Origin: Flavobacterium limicola
GTDB taxonomy: Bacteria; Bacteroidota; Bacteroidia; Flavobacteriales; Flavobacteriaceae
DNA length: 64,000 nucleotides
Assembly: GCF_003634755.1 (NCBI RefSeq)
Contig: NZ_RBXA01000004.1
Location: 62,001-126,000 of the forward strand
Reading direction: 5' to 3'
This document shows positions 1-9,335 of this stretch, in pieces. Both the position numbers and the translations under genes were made by a program. Below the pieces are notes generated by a model that searched no databases, had not been told where the DNA came from, and was given only the letters and a program-made list of their open reading frames with translations. Each line of letters begins with the position of its first letter. The first letter of the stretch is position 1.

Positions 1-363
1 GCGCAATTTATGAAGGACGCCAAAGCAAATTATTTGTGGGCAAATGTTGCAGGAACAGGAAGTCTTAGTTTGCCTTTTGAAAAAATATTAGAGAAAGCAA
101 AAACGGCAAAATATTGGATTGCAACAGGTTCTTTCAAAAGTATTGCTGAATTTAAAAATAGCAATACGCATTACAGTCAATTTGATGCTGCAAAATCTAA
201 AAATGTGTATACTTTTGAAAGTAAATTAGGCGCAACGGGAGGAACCATTTACTATGAATTGGCAGCAAGCAGACCAGATTTAGTATTGAAAGATTACATT
301 AAAATCTTCCATCCGGAACTGCTTCCAAATTATACTTTTACTTTTGCACAAAAACTAAACTAA
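1..363 (+). CDS. ABC importer substrate-binding protein, C-terminal part (partial)
   Basis: The frame is open from base 1 to the TAA at 361-363, so about 120 C-terminal residues are visible and the start lies outside the window. The tail looks like the C-terminal lobe of BtuF/FepB-type periplasmic binding proteins, which deliver iron chelates, haem or cobalamin to an inner-membrane permease. The assignment rests mainly on context: a FecCD permease and an ATPase follow with no gap, in the usual order binding protein, permease, ATPase. The ligand cannot be read from this fragment. Confidence 0.75.
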   Translation, partial: AQFMKDAKANYLWANVAGTGSLSLPFEKILEKAKTAKYWIATGSFKSIAEFKNSNTHYSQFDAAKSKNVYTFESKLGATGGTIYYELAASRPDLVLKDYIKIFHPELLPNYTFTFAQKLN

Positions 364-364
364 A

Positions 365-1396
365 TTGGCGAATCAAAAACGAAATACTTTTCTATTTTTC
401 TTATTTACTTTTGGGCTTGTTCTTTTGTTTTTTGTAAACATTAGTTTTGGTTCCATAACGATACCTTTTAAAGAAATTTATACTAGTTTAACTGGTGGTC
501 AAGCGAGTAAATCCACCTGGGAATATATCATCATCAATTATCGTTTACCCAAGGCCATTACAGCAATTCTTGTTGGAATGGGATTATCCATAAGTGGTTT
601 GTTGATGCAAACTTTGTTTCGGAATCCATTGGCAGGACCTTATGTTTTAGGACTGAGTTCCGGAGCCAGTTTAGGTGTCGCTTTTGTAATATTAGGAGCG
701 AGCTTACTTCCTCCTTTTTTAAGTACAATTTTACTATCCTCTTATGGAGTGGTTTTAGCCTCAACTATGGGAAGTTCTGTTGTATTACTTGCCGTTTTGA
801 TGGTTTCCCAAAAGCTTCGCGATACCATGGCCATCTTAATTGTGGGGCTAATGTTTGGTAGTTTTACCAGTGCAATAGTAGGCGTTCTTGCGTACTTTAG
901 CTCGGCTGAACAATTACAGAAATTTACGTTTTGGTCCATGGGAAATTTAGGAAATTTGTCTTGGTCTTCTGTGTTAATTCTAACCGTTTGTGTGGGGATT
1001 GGTTTGTTATTAAGTCTATTTAGCATCAAGCCGCTTAATGCGTTGCTGCTTGGTGAAAATTACGCTCGCAGTTTAGGTTTGAATTTCAAAAAAACACGAT
1101 TGATTATTATTTTTGCAACGAGTATTTTAGCAGGAAGCATCACGGCGTATGCAGGTCCGATTGCTTTTATAGGACTGGCAGTTCCACATATAGCAAAATT
1201 AGTATTTCAAACCAGTAATCATTCTGTTTTGTATTGGAGTACGTTACTTTTAGGAGCTTCGATTATGCTTATTTGTGATGTACTTTCAGAATTGCCCGGA
1301 TTGGAAATCACTTTGCCAATCAATGCTGTTACTTCAATTATTGGTGCTCCGGTCGTAATTTGGTTATTGGTTAGAAAACGAAAAATGATTGCCTAA
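365..1396 (+). CDS. FecCD/BtuC-type ABC transporter permease
   Basis: This 343-residue protein is very hydrophobic with about nine to ten predicted membrane segments, the normal size for FecCD/BtuC permeases. It carries family motifs such as LSSGASLGVAF near residue 98 and GPIAFIGLAVPH near residue 262; the latter is the cytoplasmic coupling region that meets the ATPase. The start is a TTG one base after the upstream stop; an in-frame TAA at 356-358 leaves no room for an earlier start and the first ATG lies far inside. It forms the channel for the ligand of the preceding binding protein. The last base overlaps the start of the ATPase gene, so translation is probably coupled. Confidence 0.9.
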   Translation: MANQKRNTFLFFLFTFGLVLLFFVNISFGSITIPFKEIYTSLTGGQASKSTWEYIIINYRLPKAITAILVGMGLSISGLLMQTLFRNPLAGPYVLGLSSGASLGVAFVILGASLLPPFLSTILLSSYGVVLASTMGSSVVLLAVLMVSQKLRDTMAILIVGLMFGSFTSAIVGVLAYFSSAEQLQKFTFWSMGNLGNLSWSSVLILTVCVGIGLLLSLFSIKPLNALLLGENYARSLGLNFKKTRLIIIFATSILAGSITAYAGPIAFIGLAVPHIAKLVFQTSNHSVLYWSTLLLGASIMLICDVLSELPGLEITLPINAVTSIIGAPVVIWLLVRKRKMIA

Positions 1397-2178
1397 TGGA
1401 AAACAAAATTATCTTACAAGCGTCTCAAATCAGCATCGGTTATTCTCATAAAAAAGAAGAAATCGTAGTGGCTTCGGATATTTCTATTTCTTTAAAAAAA
1501 GGAAAACTGATTGCTTTAATTGGTGCGAATGGTATTGGAAAATCCACGCTTTTAAAAACGATAACTGGAATCCAAAAACCGCTTTTAGGTACCGTTTTCT
1601 TGAATGAAAAGAAAATTACTGATTATGAACCTTTGGACTTGGCACAAAACCTAAGTATCGTTTTAACCGAAAAATTACCACCTAGTAATTTAACCGTTTT
1701 TGAACTCATTGCTTTAGGAAGACAACCGTACACCAATTGGATCGGAACTTTATCTGATATTGATATTGTTAAAGTGAATGAAGCGATGGTGTTGACACAA
1801 ATCAGTCATTTAGCCACAAAAAAACATTATGAGATTAGTGACGGGCAATTACAGAAAGTATTGATTGCGCGAGCTTTGGCACAGGATACTCCATTAATAA
1901 TTTTGGACGAACCTACTACCCATTTGGATTTATTGCACAAAGTAGCCTTATTCAAACTTTTGAAAAAGCTTACTCATGAAACCGGAAAATGCATTTTATT
2001 TTCTACTCATGATATTGATATGGCGATACAATTGAGTGACGAAATGATTATTATGACTCCTGAAACTGTGCTTCAAGACGAGCCTTGCAATTTTATTTCA
2101 AAAGGAAGTTTCAATACCTTATTCAAAGACGAACATATTGTTTTTGACGCTGAAAAAGGAAAATTCATGATTGTTTAG
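1396..2178 (+). CDS. ABC transporter ATP-binding protein (FepC/BtuD type)
   Basis: This 260-residue ATPase powers the importer encoded just upstream. Walker A is GANGIGKST near residue 43 and Walker B is LIILDEPTTHLD near residue 170, followed by the switch His in FSTHDID. The signature motif reads SDGQ instead of the usual SGGQ; the rest of the motif (LQKVLIARAL) is normal, so the protein is probably active. The ATG overlaps the TAA of the permease (TAATG). Iron-siderophore, haem and cobalamin importers all use this ATPase type, so the substrate stays open. Confidence 0.9.
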   Translation: MENKIILQASQISIGYSHKKEEIVVASDISISLKKGKLIALIGANGIGKSTLLKTITGIQKPLLGTVFLNEKKITDYEPLDLAQNLSIVLTEKLPPSNLTVFELIALGRQPYTNWIGTLSDIDIVKVNEAMVLTQISHLATKKHYEISDGQLQKVLIARALAQDTPLIILDEPTTHLDLLHKVALFKLLKKLTHETGKCILFSTHDIDMAIQLSDEMIIMTPETVLQDEPCNFISKGSFNTLFKDEHIVFDAEKGKFMIV

Positions 2179-2191
2179 CTCTAAAATTACA

Positions 2192-3802
2192 TTATCCAAT
2201 TCCTTTCAATAAATTTATACTCACTGTTGCAAGATTTGAGTCTGGGAATCTCCTAAAGAAATTAGTATCCGGATACAATCCTGCTTCAGCGGCTATTTTA
2301 TGTAAAACCGGAATTTCTACAATATATTGATCGGAAAAACCATGGGTTGCATCATAAGCTGTGGTAGCCGTTTTCCCTAAATTTGCTGCGGTCAAACTTG
2401 GAGCAATGGTATGCAATTCAATCATTAACAATCCAAATTTCCGAACATTAGGCGACCATTTATTAAAATGTTCCAACAGATTATCTTCGACAAGACTATT
2501 ACTGATTCGCTCTCCTCTATACGCAAATGCACCTGTGGATTGACTTACTCTGTCTTTGGTAATTTGCTTTGGCATTTCCCAAATTCGGTTATGATCCAAA
2601 AAGGTTCTCACATTTAGTAAATCTTTCAAATCAATGTTATAATTTTCCAATAAGTCATTGGCTAACAAATCCGGTTGACCAATATCGCCCCAAATTACTT
2701 TGGCCCAAATATCGGCTTTGATTAAATTGGCTCGGGTTACTTTCAACGCTGCCTGATTGTAATCGGCGCCAACAAGGAATAAAGGATAATCATCCAGCAT
2801 TTTTCCGCGAAGGGTTTGTCTCTCGATTACAGTATAAATATGTTCTATAAATGCTCCATTCCCGCAACCCATATCTAGAATTCCTTTCGGCTGATCTTCA
2901 ATTGGTAAATTGAATAATTTGATGATAATTTCATCTACGACTTTAAAATAAGTATCGTGAGCACCTCCGCTTCCCCAAACATTCATTTCCCGGTCTACAT
3001 GAATTTCATCTTCATCTTCGGCAATCGTACGGAGTATATTTGGGTTACCAAAAATCAAATCCTCAATTTTACTGAAAGTAGGTAAATAGGAAACTGTAAC
3101 TCCATAAGCAGAGGCTCTTTTGGCAAAAAACAACCCCATTTCCGTAAACTGATAGTTGCCTTTTTTTTGGGTAAACCAACCTAAATTGGTAAAGAAATCG
3201 AGAATGATTTTGAAATTTTCGGGAGATTTATGAAATTCTTCAGGGCGGAAAGAAATCTCCATAAAATACTTATGAAACATACCGCTCATACCCAATCGCA
3301 CTAATATTGGTCCAACCAAACAACCTTCAATATGCGTTAGAATCTGATGTTGAATTTGATTGGTCAACGCGTCATTCGAAAATGAAATTTCATAATTTTT
3401 TTTATACAAATCGAAAATTAGACCCAGTCTAACGAACGGAATATCGTCTAATAAACGCGTGCGAAATTGCATCGTGAAATGCAGTAAATCAAGCACATCT
3501 TCATACAAATAGAACATCGAAAAAGCAATCGCGCTTTTTTCGTTTATGCTGAATTTAATTTGGTCTGTAGTCGTATTGATATGATAATCCAAGAATCCTT
3601 GGGAGCACAAAACACGTAAACCCACATTGAGATAGCCTTCATTGGCTTTAAACTGAGCCGAAAGTTCTGTAAGTGTGACTTCTTTTTTGTCAAGAATATA
3701 GGATAGCACTCCTTTTTCATGCAAAACATATGCTACAGGTGCTGTAACTAAACCATCCAAATGTTTAAAAATGGTGGTTCTAAGAGTAATTTTATCAATC
3801 AT
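2192..3802 (-). CDS. Class I SAM-dependent methyltransferase with N-terminal winged-helix region
   Basis: The 536-residue protein has a SAM-binding motif I, ILDMGCGNGAF, at about residues 308-318, followed by a Rossmann-like methyltransferase fold. The first 230 residues resemble the winged-helix/dimerisation part seen in O-methyltransferases and polyketide-associated methyltransferases, possibly present twice (about 1-100 and 150-230). It is longer than most single-domain methyltransferases. No biosynthetic cluster surrounds it, so the acceptor substrate is unknown. It converges with the ABC importer operon, with 13 bases between the stop codons, and is transcribed alone. Confidence 0.75.
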   Translation of the reverse strand: MIDKITLRTTIFKHLDGLVTAPVAYVLHEKGVLSYILDKKEVTLTELSAQFKANEGYLNVGLRVLCSQGFLDYHINTTTDQIKFSINEKSAIAFSMFYLYEDVLDLLHFTMQFRTRLLDDIPFVRLGLIFDLYKKNYEISFSNDALTNQIQHQILTHIEGCLVGPILVRLGMSGMFHKYFMEISFRPEEFHKSPENFKIILDFFTNLGWFTQKKGNYQFTEMGLFFAKRASAYGVTVSYLPTFSKIEDLIFGNPNILRTIAEDEDEIHVDREMNVWGSGGAHDTYFKVVDEIIIKLFNLPIEDQPKGILDMGCGNGAFIEHIYTVIERQTLRGKMLDDYPLFLVGADYNQAALKVTRANLIKADIWAKVIWGDIGQPDLLANDLLENYNIDLKDLLNVRTFLDHNRIWEMPKQITKDRVSQSTGAFAYRGERISNSLVEDNLLEHFNKWSPNVRKFGLLMIELHTIAPSLTAANLGKTATTAYDATHGFSDQYIVEIPVLHKIAAEAGLYPDTNFFRRFPDSNLATVSINLLKGIG

Positions 3803-3916
3803 AAAAAGTACGTTTTAAAGGAGAAAAAAACACAATTCAATCCAGAATAACCTACTCAAATATATGGAATTTCAACCACAAAACTACCTTACTTTTTACA
3901 ATTATAAATTCGTAAT

Positions 3917-4372
3917 TTACAATTTACCAGCTATTTGCCTCTTTGCTTCCCCAATGACAAACGCTACAGAATTTGCAATATTAAAACTTCTAATAAGCGG
4001 TGACATAGGAATTGTCAGATGATTGGGAAATTCGTTTAAAACATCTTCACTCAAACCCTTACTTTCTTTCCCAAAAACCAACCAGTCACCATCCTGAAAA
4101 TCATTCTCCAAATACGATTTTTCGGCATGAGAACTCATCAGAAAAACTCGGGATAAATCCAGAATCTGTGCTTTCCATTCGGCGACATTTTGATATTCCG
4201 TAACATCAAGATGCACCCAATAATCCAAACCGGAGCGTTTCAGGTTTTTATCATTGATGACAAATCCAAAAGGATGAATTAAGTGCAAACAGCTTTCGGT
4301 TCCCACACACAATCGGCCAATATTTCCAGTATTATTTGGAATTTCAGGTTCTACTAAAACGATGTTTAACAT
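3917..4372 (-). CDS. trmL: tRNA (cytidine/uridine-34 2'-O)-methyltransferase TrmL
   Basis: The 151-residue protein matches the small SPOUT methyltransferase TrmL in length and motifs: it starts with NIVLVEPEIPNNTGNIGRL, has FGKESKGLSEDVL in the middle and ends with the knot motif IPMSPLIRSFNIANSVAFV. TrmL methylates the ribose of the wobble base of tRNA-Leu isoacceptors in the cytoplasm, as a homodimer that forms a deep trefoil knot around SAM. It lies 24 bases downstream of the pseudouridine synthase on the same strand, so two RNA-modification genes are probably co-transcribed. Confidence 0.92.
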   Translation of the reverse strand: MLNIVLVEPEIPNNTGNIGRLCVGTESCLHLIHPFGFVINDKNLKRSGLDYWVHLDVTEYQNVAEWKAQILDLSRVFLMSSHAEKSYLENDFQDGDWLVFGKESKGLSEDVLNEFPNHLTIPMSPLIRSFNIANSVAFVIGEAKRQIAGKL

Positions 4373-4396
4373 TGTTATTATTGATATTTTTTATTT

Positions 4397-4981
4397 TTAT
4401 TCTTTATTCGTATCGATTGCAAAATCAGATACTTCAATCACTTCTCCAGCTTGTAAATCATTAAGATGTACATTTCCTATTCGAACACGAACCAAGCGCA
4501 ACGTAGGAAAACCAACAGCAGCGGTCATTTTTCGAACTTGGCGAAACTTCCCTTCATTCACGGTTATCGAAGCCCAAGAGGTGGGACCGTGACGTTCATC
4601 GCGAATTTTTTTTCCTCTTGTTCCAAAAGCAGGAATTTCAATTATCAAAAAAGCTTTACACTGTTTCGTGATGTATTTCGTACCATTAAAACCTATTTCG
4701 ACTCCTTTTTGCAATTGCTCAATCGCTTCCTGATTGATAATTCCATCGACTTGGACATAATATTCCTTGTCTACTTTTTTACTTCGAATGATTTCGCTCA
4801 TCATACCATCCGTTGTCAACAACAATAATCCTTCTGAATCTTCGTCAAGTCGGCCTATTGCCATCGTTCCTTTGGGAAAATCGTGCAATTCACCCAGCAG
4901 TTTCTTTTTTCGTTTCAACTCGTAAATAAACTGACTTAGATATCCGTAAGGTTTATGAATGATGAAGTGCGAATGGGACAT
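4397..4981 (-). CDS. rluE: RluE/RsuA-family pseudouridine synthase
   Basis: The 194-residue protein has the RsuA-subfamily catalytic signature GRLDEDSEGLLLLT with Asp46 as the likely nucleophile, and the FRQVRKMTAAVGFPTLRLVR motif near the C-terminus. It has no N-terminal S4 domain, which fits RluE (23S rRNA U2457 in E. coli) better than RsuA or RluB/F. The exact target in this organism is inferred from family only. A TAnnTTTG-like -7 box lies upstream at 5004-5011 on the minus strand, but no TTG at the right distance was found. Confidence 0.85.
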   Translation of the reverse strand: MSHSHFIIHKPYGYLSQFIYELKRKKKLLGELHDFPKGTMAIGRLDEDSEGLLLLTTDGMMSEIIRSKKVDKEYYVQVDGIINQEAIEQLQKGVEIGFNGTKYITKQCKAFLIIEIPAFGTRGKKIRDERHGPTSWASITVNEGKFRQVRKMTAAVGFPTLRLVRVRIGNVHLNDLQAGEVIEVSDFAIDTNKE

Positions 4982-5152
4982 TTTATTGAATTATTTGTGT
5001 GTGCAAAGATAGTTTTGTTTTCGCTGGATTTAAAATAGTGTTGCTATACATTTATTGTTGTAAACCAAAAGCTATGTTAAATAATTGAATTACTTCAAAT
5101 TAATGACGTAACATTATAGAAGTTAAGCGAATTAACTTTAAAATTAAAGAGT

Positions 5153-5518
5153 ATGGAAAGTAATGATTTAGGTTCAAAAAAAACAAATAATAAGCAAAAT
5201 ACAAACGAAGGATTTAGCGGTCAGAATCTAGCCCAAAATACGAATCCTGAAGTATCACATTTGAAATCAGAAGTAGAAACTGATGCACATGGAAATCAAA
5301 AAATTGTCCAAAGAGCACGAAATATAGAAGCAACTTTAGAACAAAATGAGGACACTACTCCTGTTAATTTAAGTTCTGATATTGCTAATGTTTCTGATGA
5401 ACAAGCTAAAAAAATGGTAGAAAATAAAGATCATAACTCGGATATTACTGCTAATCGTTATCCAAATTCCCATCCTGATAATAAGGAAGACAGAGGAAAT
5501 ATTAAACTGGATGAATAG
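5153..5518 (+). CDS. Acidic, probably disordered hypothetical protein
   Basis: I do not recognise this 121-residue protein. It is rich in Asn, Glu, Asp, Lys and Gln, has no Cys, Trp or Phe-rich core, no signal peptide and no membrane segment, and reads as intrinsically disordered (for example NVSDEQAKKMVENKDHNSD). A strong terminator follows at once, so it is a single-gene unit. A short inverted repeat (agttaa/ttaact) lies about 20 bases before the ATG. The coding assignment rests on length, amino-acid make-up and the terminator placement. Confidence 0.6.
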   Translation: MESNDLGSKKTNNKQNTNEGFSGQNLAQNTNPEVSHLKSEVETDAHGNQKIVQRARNIEATLEQNEDTTPVNLSSDIANVSDEQAKKMVENKDHNSDITANRYPNSHPDNKEDRGNIKLDE

Positions 5519-5534
5519 CAATTGATTTTGTTTA

Positions 5535-5574
5535 AAAAAGGCCAATATGGATCATTATTCATATTGGCCTTTTT
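5535..5574 (+). terminator. Rho-independent terminator after the acidic protein gene
   Basis: A 15-base perfect stem (5535-5549 with 5560-5574) around a 10-base loop, with an A-run before and a T-run after, lies 16 bases after the stop codon at 5518. It can act in both directions. Confidence 0.85.
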
Positions 5575-5721
5575 ATTTTTAAATATTTAAAAAAAGTAGG
5601 GCTTATTAAGCTGTTATTTAAGGACAAACCCCCTTTTACTTTCAGTCTGAAATAGTTGAATTTATAATATTCTCTTAACGTTGGAAATATTATTTTTGTC
5701 ACCTAATTCAATTATTAACCT

Positions 5722-8700
5722 ATGAAACACAATTACCATTTCCGCCATTTCATGGCTTTTTTAAGTTTTATTTGCTGCTTTTCAGCCACCATTTTTGCCC
5801 AAGGAACGGCGCCAACAGCACAAGATTTACCTTTCTCTCAGGATTTTTCAACTCTAGATGTGGCCTCTGCTACATATCCTGCTGGATTTCAAGGCTGGAC
5901 AGCCAGTACAGCTACCGGAAGCTCATTTAATACCACAGCAACATTAGTTGCAGACAGAGCATTAGTTGCCAGTAGTACAGCTGCTACAACGAGTGGTAAT
6001 TTCCATAATTACACCGGAAAAATTGGTTTTTTAAATACCGGTTCTTTAGATTTAACTATAGGATTTGCATTCAAAACAATTGGCAAATCGGGTATCTCGA
6101 TAGAATATGACGCCATGGTAATTCGTAATCCTTATAACGGAACTACAAATTCCCGTATCAACGAGTTAGTGCTTCAATACAGAGTTGGTACTACGGATGC
6201 TTTTATTACTTTGTTACCAACAGTGTATTCGAGCGGTACAACATTACAAACTTCAGGTACTACAGGACTAAACATTGAAAAAATAAAAATTGTTCTGCCA
6301 GCGGATTGTGACAATAAAGAAGTAATTCAAATCAGATGGATTTCAAGACAGGCTTCTGGTAGTGGTTCCCGCCCTTCATTTGCCATTGACAACATCAGTG
6401 TAATCAATGATGTTACCCCTCCTGTAAATGCAGATGGATTTCCAAAAACAAGCAACATCCTTTCCGATGGATTTGATTTTTCAACGCAACTGAATGAAAC
6501 TGGAAAAACCTATTTTGTTCTATTGCCATCAGGAAGTGCTATCCCAAGCGCAGCGCAAATAAAAGCAGGAATGAATGCTACCGATACAGCGGCTTTACAA
6601 GCAGGTATACTTGAAATTACAGAGGCCAATGTTGCGTATGTAAAAAATATTACGGCATTAGCTTTAGGGACTGATTATATAGTATACTCAATATCCGAAG
6701 ATGCCACTGGTAACATTCAAGCTGACAGCAATAGACTGGACGTAACAACCTCAAGCGTTGTAATACCTTCTTTATCAACTACTAAAACTGTTTTAGATTT
6801 TAGTTTTACAGAGCAAAATTTCAGTTCAACTGTATTAAACTACCAAGTTGAGGCGCTTAATCTTACTGGAGCGGTAACCCTGACAGCATCCGGGAACTTT
6901 ACAATTTCGAAGAATGAAACTACTGGTTTCCAAAATACATTGGTTTTCCCATCAGAAGATTTCACTAATAATACAACTCCTGCTGTTTATGTACGATTTA
7001 CACCTACTTCAACTGGTGTTTTTTCAGGACAAATCACGCATGAATCTACTGGTGCTTCTACAAAAACAGTAGCTTTATCAGGAACGGGAATTAATCCCTA
7101 CATTCAGGATTTCAATGACGCAAATGTTCTTACAAACAGCGGTTGGACAGAATATAGTGTAGCAGGTGACAAGATTAAATGGGTGAGTACCAATACGCGT
7201 TTTAACAGTTCACCTGCGGCAGTACAAATGAATGGATATTCAGAAACTGGAGCTAGTAAGGACTGGTTAATTTCTCCTAATTTACGTTTGGATACTTTTG
7301 ACAAATTCCCATTATTGTCTTTTTATTCCCGTAAATTTTTCGCAGGAACACCACTTAAATTAATGGTTTCTGTTGATTACGATGGAAAAAGCAACCCGGA
7401 AACAGCAACTTGGACGGCTCTTGAAGGAGATTTTCCAACTACAACTGGAACATTCAAACAGTCCCAATACATCAATCTGGAAGGGTATAAAACCAATCAT
7501 ACTTACATTGCTTGGGTATATGAATCTACTATTTCTGGTGGTACGGATACTGCTGAATGGACTGTTGACGACGTAAAAATCTCTAATGAAGGGACATTTT
7601 TAGCTTCAAATCCTGCATTGAATTTTGGAGAAGTAACTCAAAATACAGCATCAACAAGCCAATCTTTTGTTTTCATGGCTGGTGGTTACGGCGATATTAC
7701 GGTTACGGCTCCTGCTGATTATCAGTTGTCTGTTGACAACAGTACTTTCCAATCCAGTGTAGTGGTTTCAGCTGCTGATGGAGTTGCAGGTAAAATAATT
7801 TATGCTCGTTTTTTCCCTTCTTCAAAAGCATTGAACATTTCAGGTGCTTTGACAGTTGTTGGAACAGGATTGAACCAAGAAATAGGTTCTTTGACGGGAT
7901 CTTCATTACCAAAAACAGAAACATTTGACATCGCAACGTACAACTTAGAATTTTTTGGAAGCAATGTAATCGGTTCAACGGGAACTGAATTTGGTCCAAC
8001 TGATGATGCATTGCAAATTGAAAATGTGGCTAAAGTAATAAATACTTTGAATGCTGATGTTTATGCAGTTCAAGAGATTTCTGATGATGCTGCTTTAGAT
8101 GTATTAATCCAAAAAATAAGCATCAACGGAAAAACTTTTGACAAAGTGATTTCTCCGGTATGGTCCTACTCGTTCAACGCTCCTACGCCTGACTTCCCAG
8201 CTCAAAAATTAGTAGTTCTTTATAATACTAAAACGACTACGGTAAAAAAGAGTCGAGTAATGTTCAGTAAACTTTTTGATGATATTCGTGCAGAAAAGAC
8301 AACCTTACCCAATTATCCTGGCGGAAATAGTGCTAGTTTTTATTCCTCAGGTCGCTTACCGCAAATGGTTGAAATTGAAACGAATATTGGCGGTGTAAAA
8401 AAAGACATAAAAATCATTAACATTCACGCCAGAGCAAATAGCGGAACCGATATCGCAAGATACAATATGAGAAAATACGACGCTGAATTATTGAAAGACA
8501 GTTTAGATGTTCATTATCCTGATGCCAATTTGATAATTTTAGGAGATTATAATGATGATGTAGATGAATCTGTAATTGCAGGAAACCCTTCTTCGTACCA
8601 AAAAATGGTTGAAGATGTGTCACGATACAACCCTTTGACTTTAGAAATCAGTAAAGTGGGAGCTTTTAGCTACTTGTCTTCAGGTGGTTTCTTAGATCAC

Positions 8701-9135
8701 ATTATTATTTCAAATGAGTTAACGACGGATTATGTTGCGAATTCAACTACAGTTTACGACGCTCGACTGGATGTACCAAATTATGTCAATACGACTTCTG
8801 ACCATGGTCCGGTGATTGCTCGTTTTGAACTTAAAGCAGATTCAACTTTATCAACAAATGACTTGACTGCAACGAACGGATTGTCTGTAGTTGCGTATCC
8901 AAATCCTGCCTCAGAATCATTCAGTGTTGTAATCAATTCCGAAAACAAAGAAGATTTAAAGCTTAATATTTATGATATTTTAGGCAGATCGATGGGAGCT
9001 CCAATCAAACTAAAAAGTGTTAGCAACTCAAATGCAACACATATAGACATTGCTAAATTGCCAGTAGGAATATATATCTACACGCTTTCCAATGGAAATA
9101 AAGTAGTTTTCAAAGACAAAATAGTTAAAAAATAA
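5722..9135 (+). CDS. Secreted multidomain protein with endonuclease/exonuclease/phosphatase domain and T9SS sorting domain
   Basis: The 1137-residue protein starts with a signal peptide (about residues 1-26, ending ATIFAQ). Residues 27-230 look like a beta-sandwich anchor domain, about 460-615 like a choice-of-anchor J domain (ending AEWTVDDVKI), flanked by immunoglobulin-like stretches. From about 734 to 1035 lies an endonuclease/exonuclease/phosphatase fold with IATYNLEFF, VYAVQEISDD, ILGDYNDDVD, LDHIIIS and TSDHGPVIARF, covering the metal and catalytic His/Asp positions. The last 75 residues (YPNPASESF to FKDKIVKK) are a type A T9SS sorting domain. It is probably exported and surface-bound or released, acting on extracellular DNA or phosphoesters; the substrate is inferred. 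It is transcribed alone and ended by a hairpin terminator. Confidence 0.85.
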   Translation: MKHNYHFRHFMAFLSFICCFSATIFAQGTAPTAQDLPFSQDFSTLDVASATYPAGFQGWTASTATGSSFNTTATLVADRALVASSTAATTSGNFHNYTGKIGFLNTGSLDLTIGFAFKTIGKSGISIEYDAMVIRNPYNGTTNSRINELVLQYRVGTTDAFITLLPTVYSSGTTLQTSGTTGLNIEKIKIVLPADCDNKEVIQIRWISRQASGSGSRPSFAIDNISVINDVTPPVNADGFPKTSNILSDGFDFSTQLNETGKTYFVLLPSGSAIPSAAQIKAGMNATDTAALQAGILEITEANVAYVKNITALALGTDYIVYSISEDATGNIQADSNRLDVTTSSVVIPSLSTTKTVLDFSFTEQNFSSTVLNYQVEALNLTGAVTLTASGNFTISKNETTGFQNTLVFPSEDFTNNTTPAVYVRFTPTSTGVFSGQITHESTGASTKTVALSGTGINPYIQDFNDANVLTNSGWTEYSVAGDKIKWVSTNTRFNSSPAAVQMNGYSETGASKDWLISPNLRLDTFDKFPLLSFYSRKFFAGTPLKLMVSVDYDGKSNPETATWTALEGDFPTTTGTFKQSQYINLEGYKTNHTYIAWVYESTISGGTDTAEWTVDDVKISNEGTFLASNPALNFGEVTQNTASTSQSFVFMAGGYGDITVTAPADYQLSVDNSTFQSSVVVSAADGVAGKIIYARFFPSSKALNISGALTVVGTGLNQEIGSLTGSSLPKTETFDIATYNLEFFGSNVIGSTGTEFGPTDDALQIENVAKVINTLNADVYAVQEISDDAALDVLIQKISINGKTFDKVISPVWSYSFNAPTPDFPAQKLVVLYNTKTTTVKKSRVMFSKLFDDIRAEKTTLPNYPGGNSASFYSSGRLPQMVEIETNIGGVKKDIKIINIHARANSGTDIARYNMRKYDAELLKDSLDVHYPDANLIILGDYNDDVDESVIAGNPSSYQKMVEDVSRYNPLTLEISKVGAFSYLSSGGFLDHIIISNELTTDYVANSTTVYDARLDVPNYVNTTSDHGPVIARFELKADSTLSTNDLTATNGLSVVAYPNPASESFSVVINSENKEDLKLNIYDILGRSMGAPIKLKSVSNSNATHIDIAKLPVGIYIYTLSNGNKVVFKDKIVKK

Positions 9136-9153
9136 AATATCGATTTTAGCATT

Positions 9154-9193
9154 AAAAAAGAGCCAGATTTCAAAATGAAATCTGGCTCTTTTT
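9154..9193 (+). terminator. Rho-independent terminator after the secreted nuclease-like gene
   Basis: A long stem (9154-9171 with 9176-9193) with agagccagattt/aaatctggctct as core and a T-run lies about 20 bases after the stop codon at 9135. Confidence 0.85.
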
Positions 9194-9335
9194 ATTTAAT
9201 TTTTTTTTAAACACAAACGTTTTGAATAATCTCAAGTAATACCTTTCTATTAAAAAACTTCCGTTACTATTTTGCTTTCTAAAAGGAAACCAAGAAACTT
9301 TTGTCTATTTTTACAACCTTACAAAAAGAAATTCT

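Noticed and set aside
5655..5698. Promoter for the secreted nuclease-like gene
   Set aside because: A tatttttg box (5691-5698) fits TAnnTTTG, but the available TTG sites are 7 or 32 bases away, outside the usual range.
7703..8011. 102-codon minus-strand frame
   Set aside because: It lies inside the secreted nuclease-like gene; the codon pattern belongs to the plus-strand protein with clear domains.
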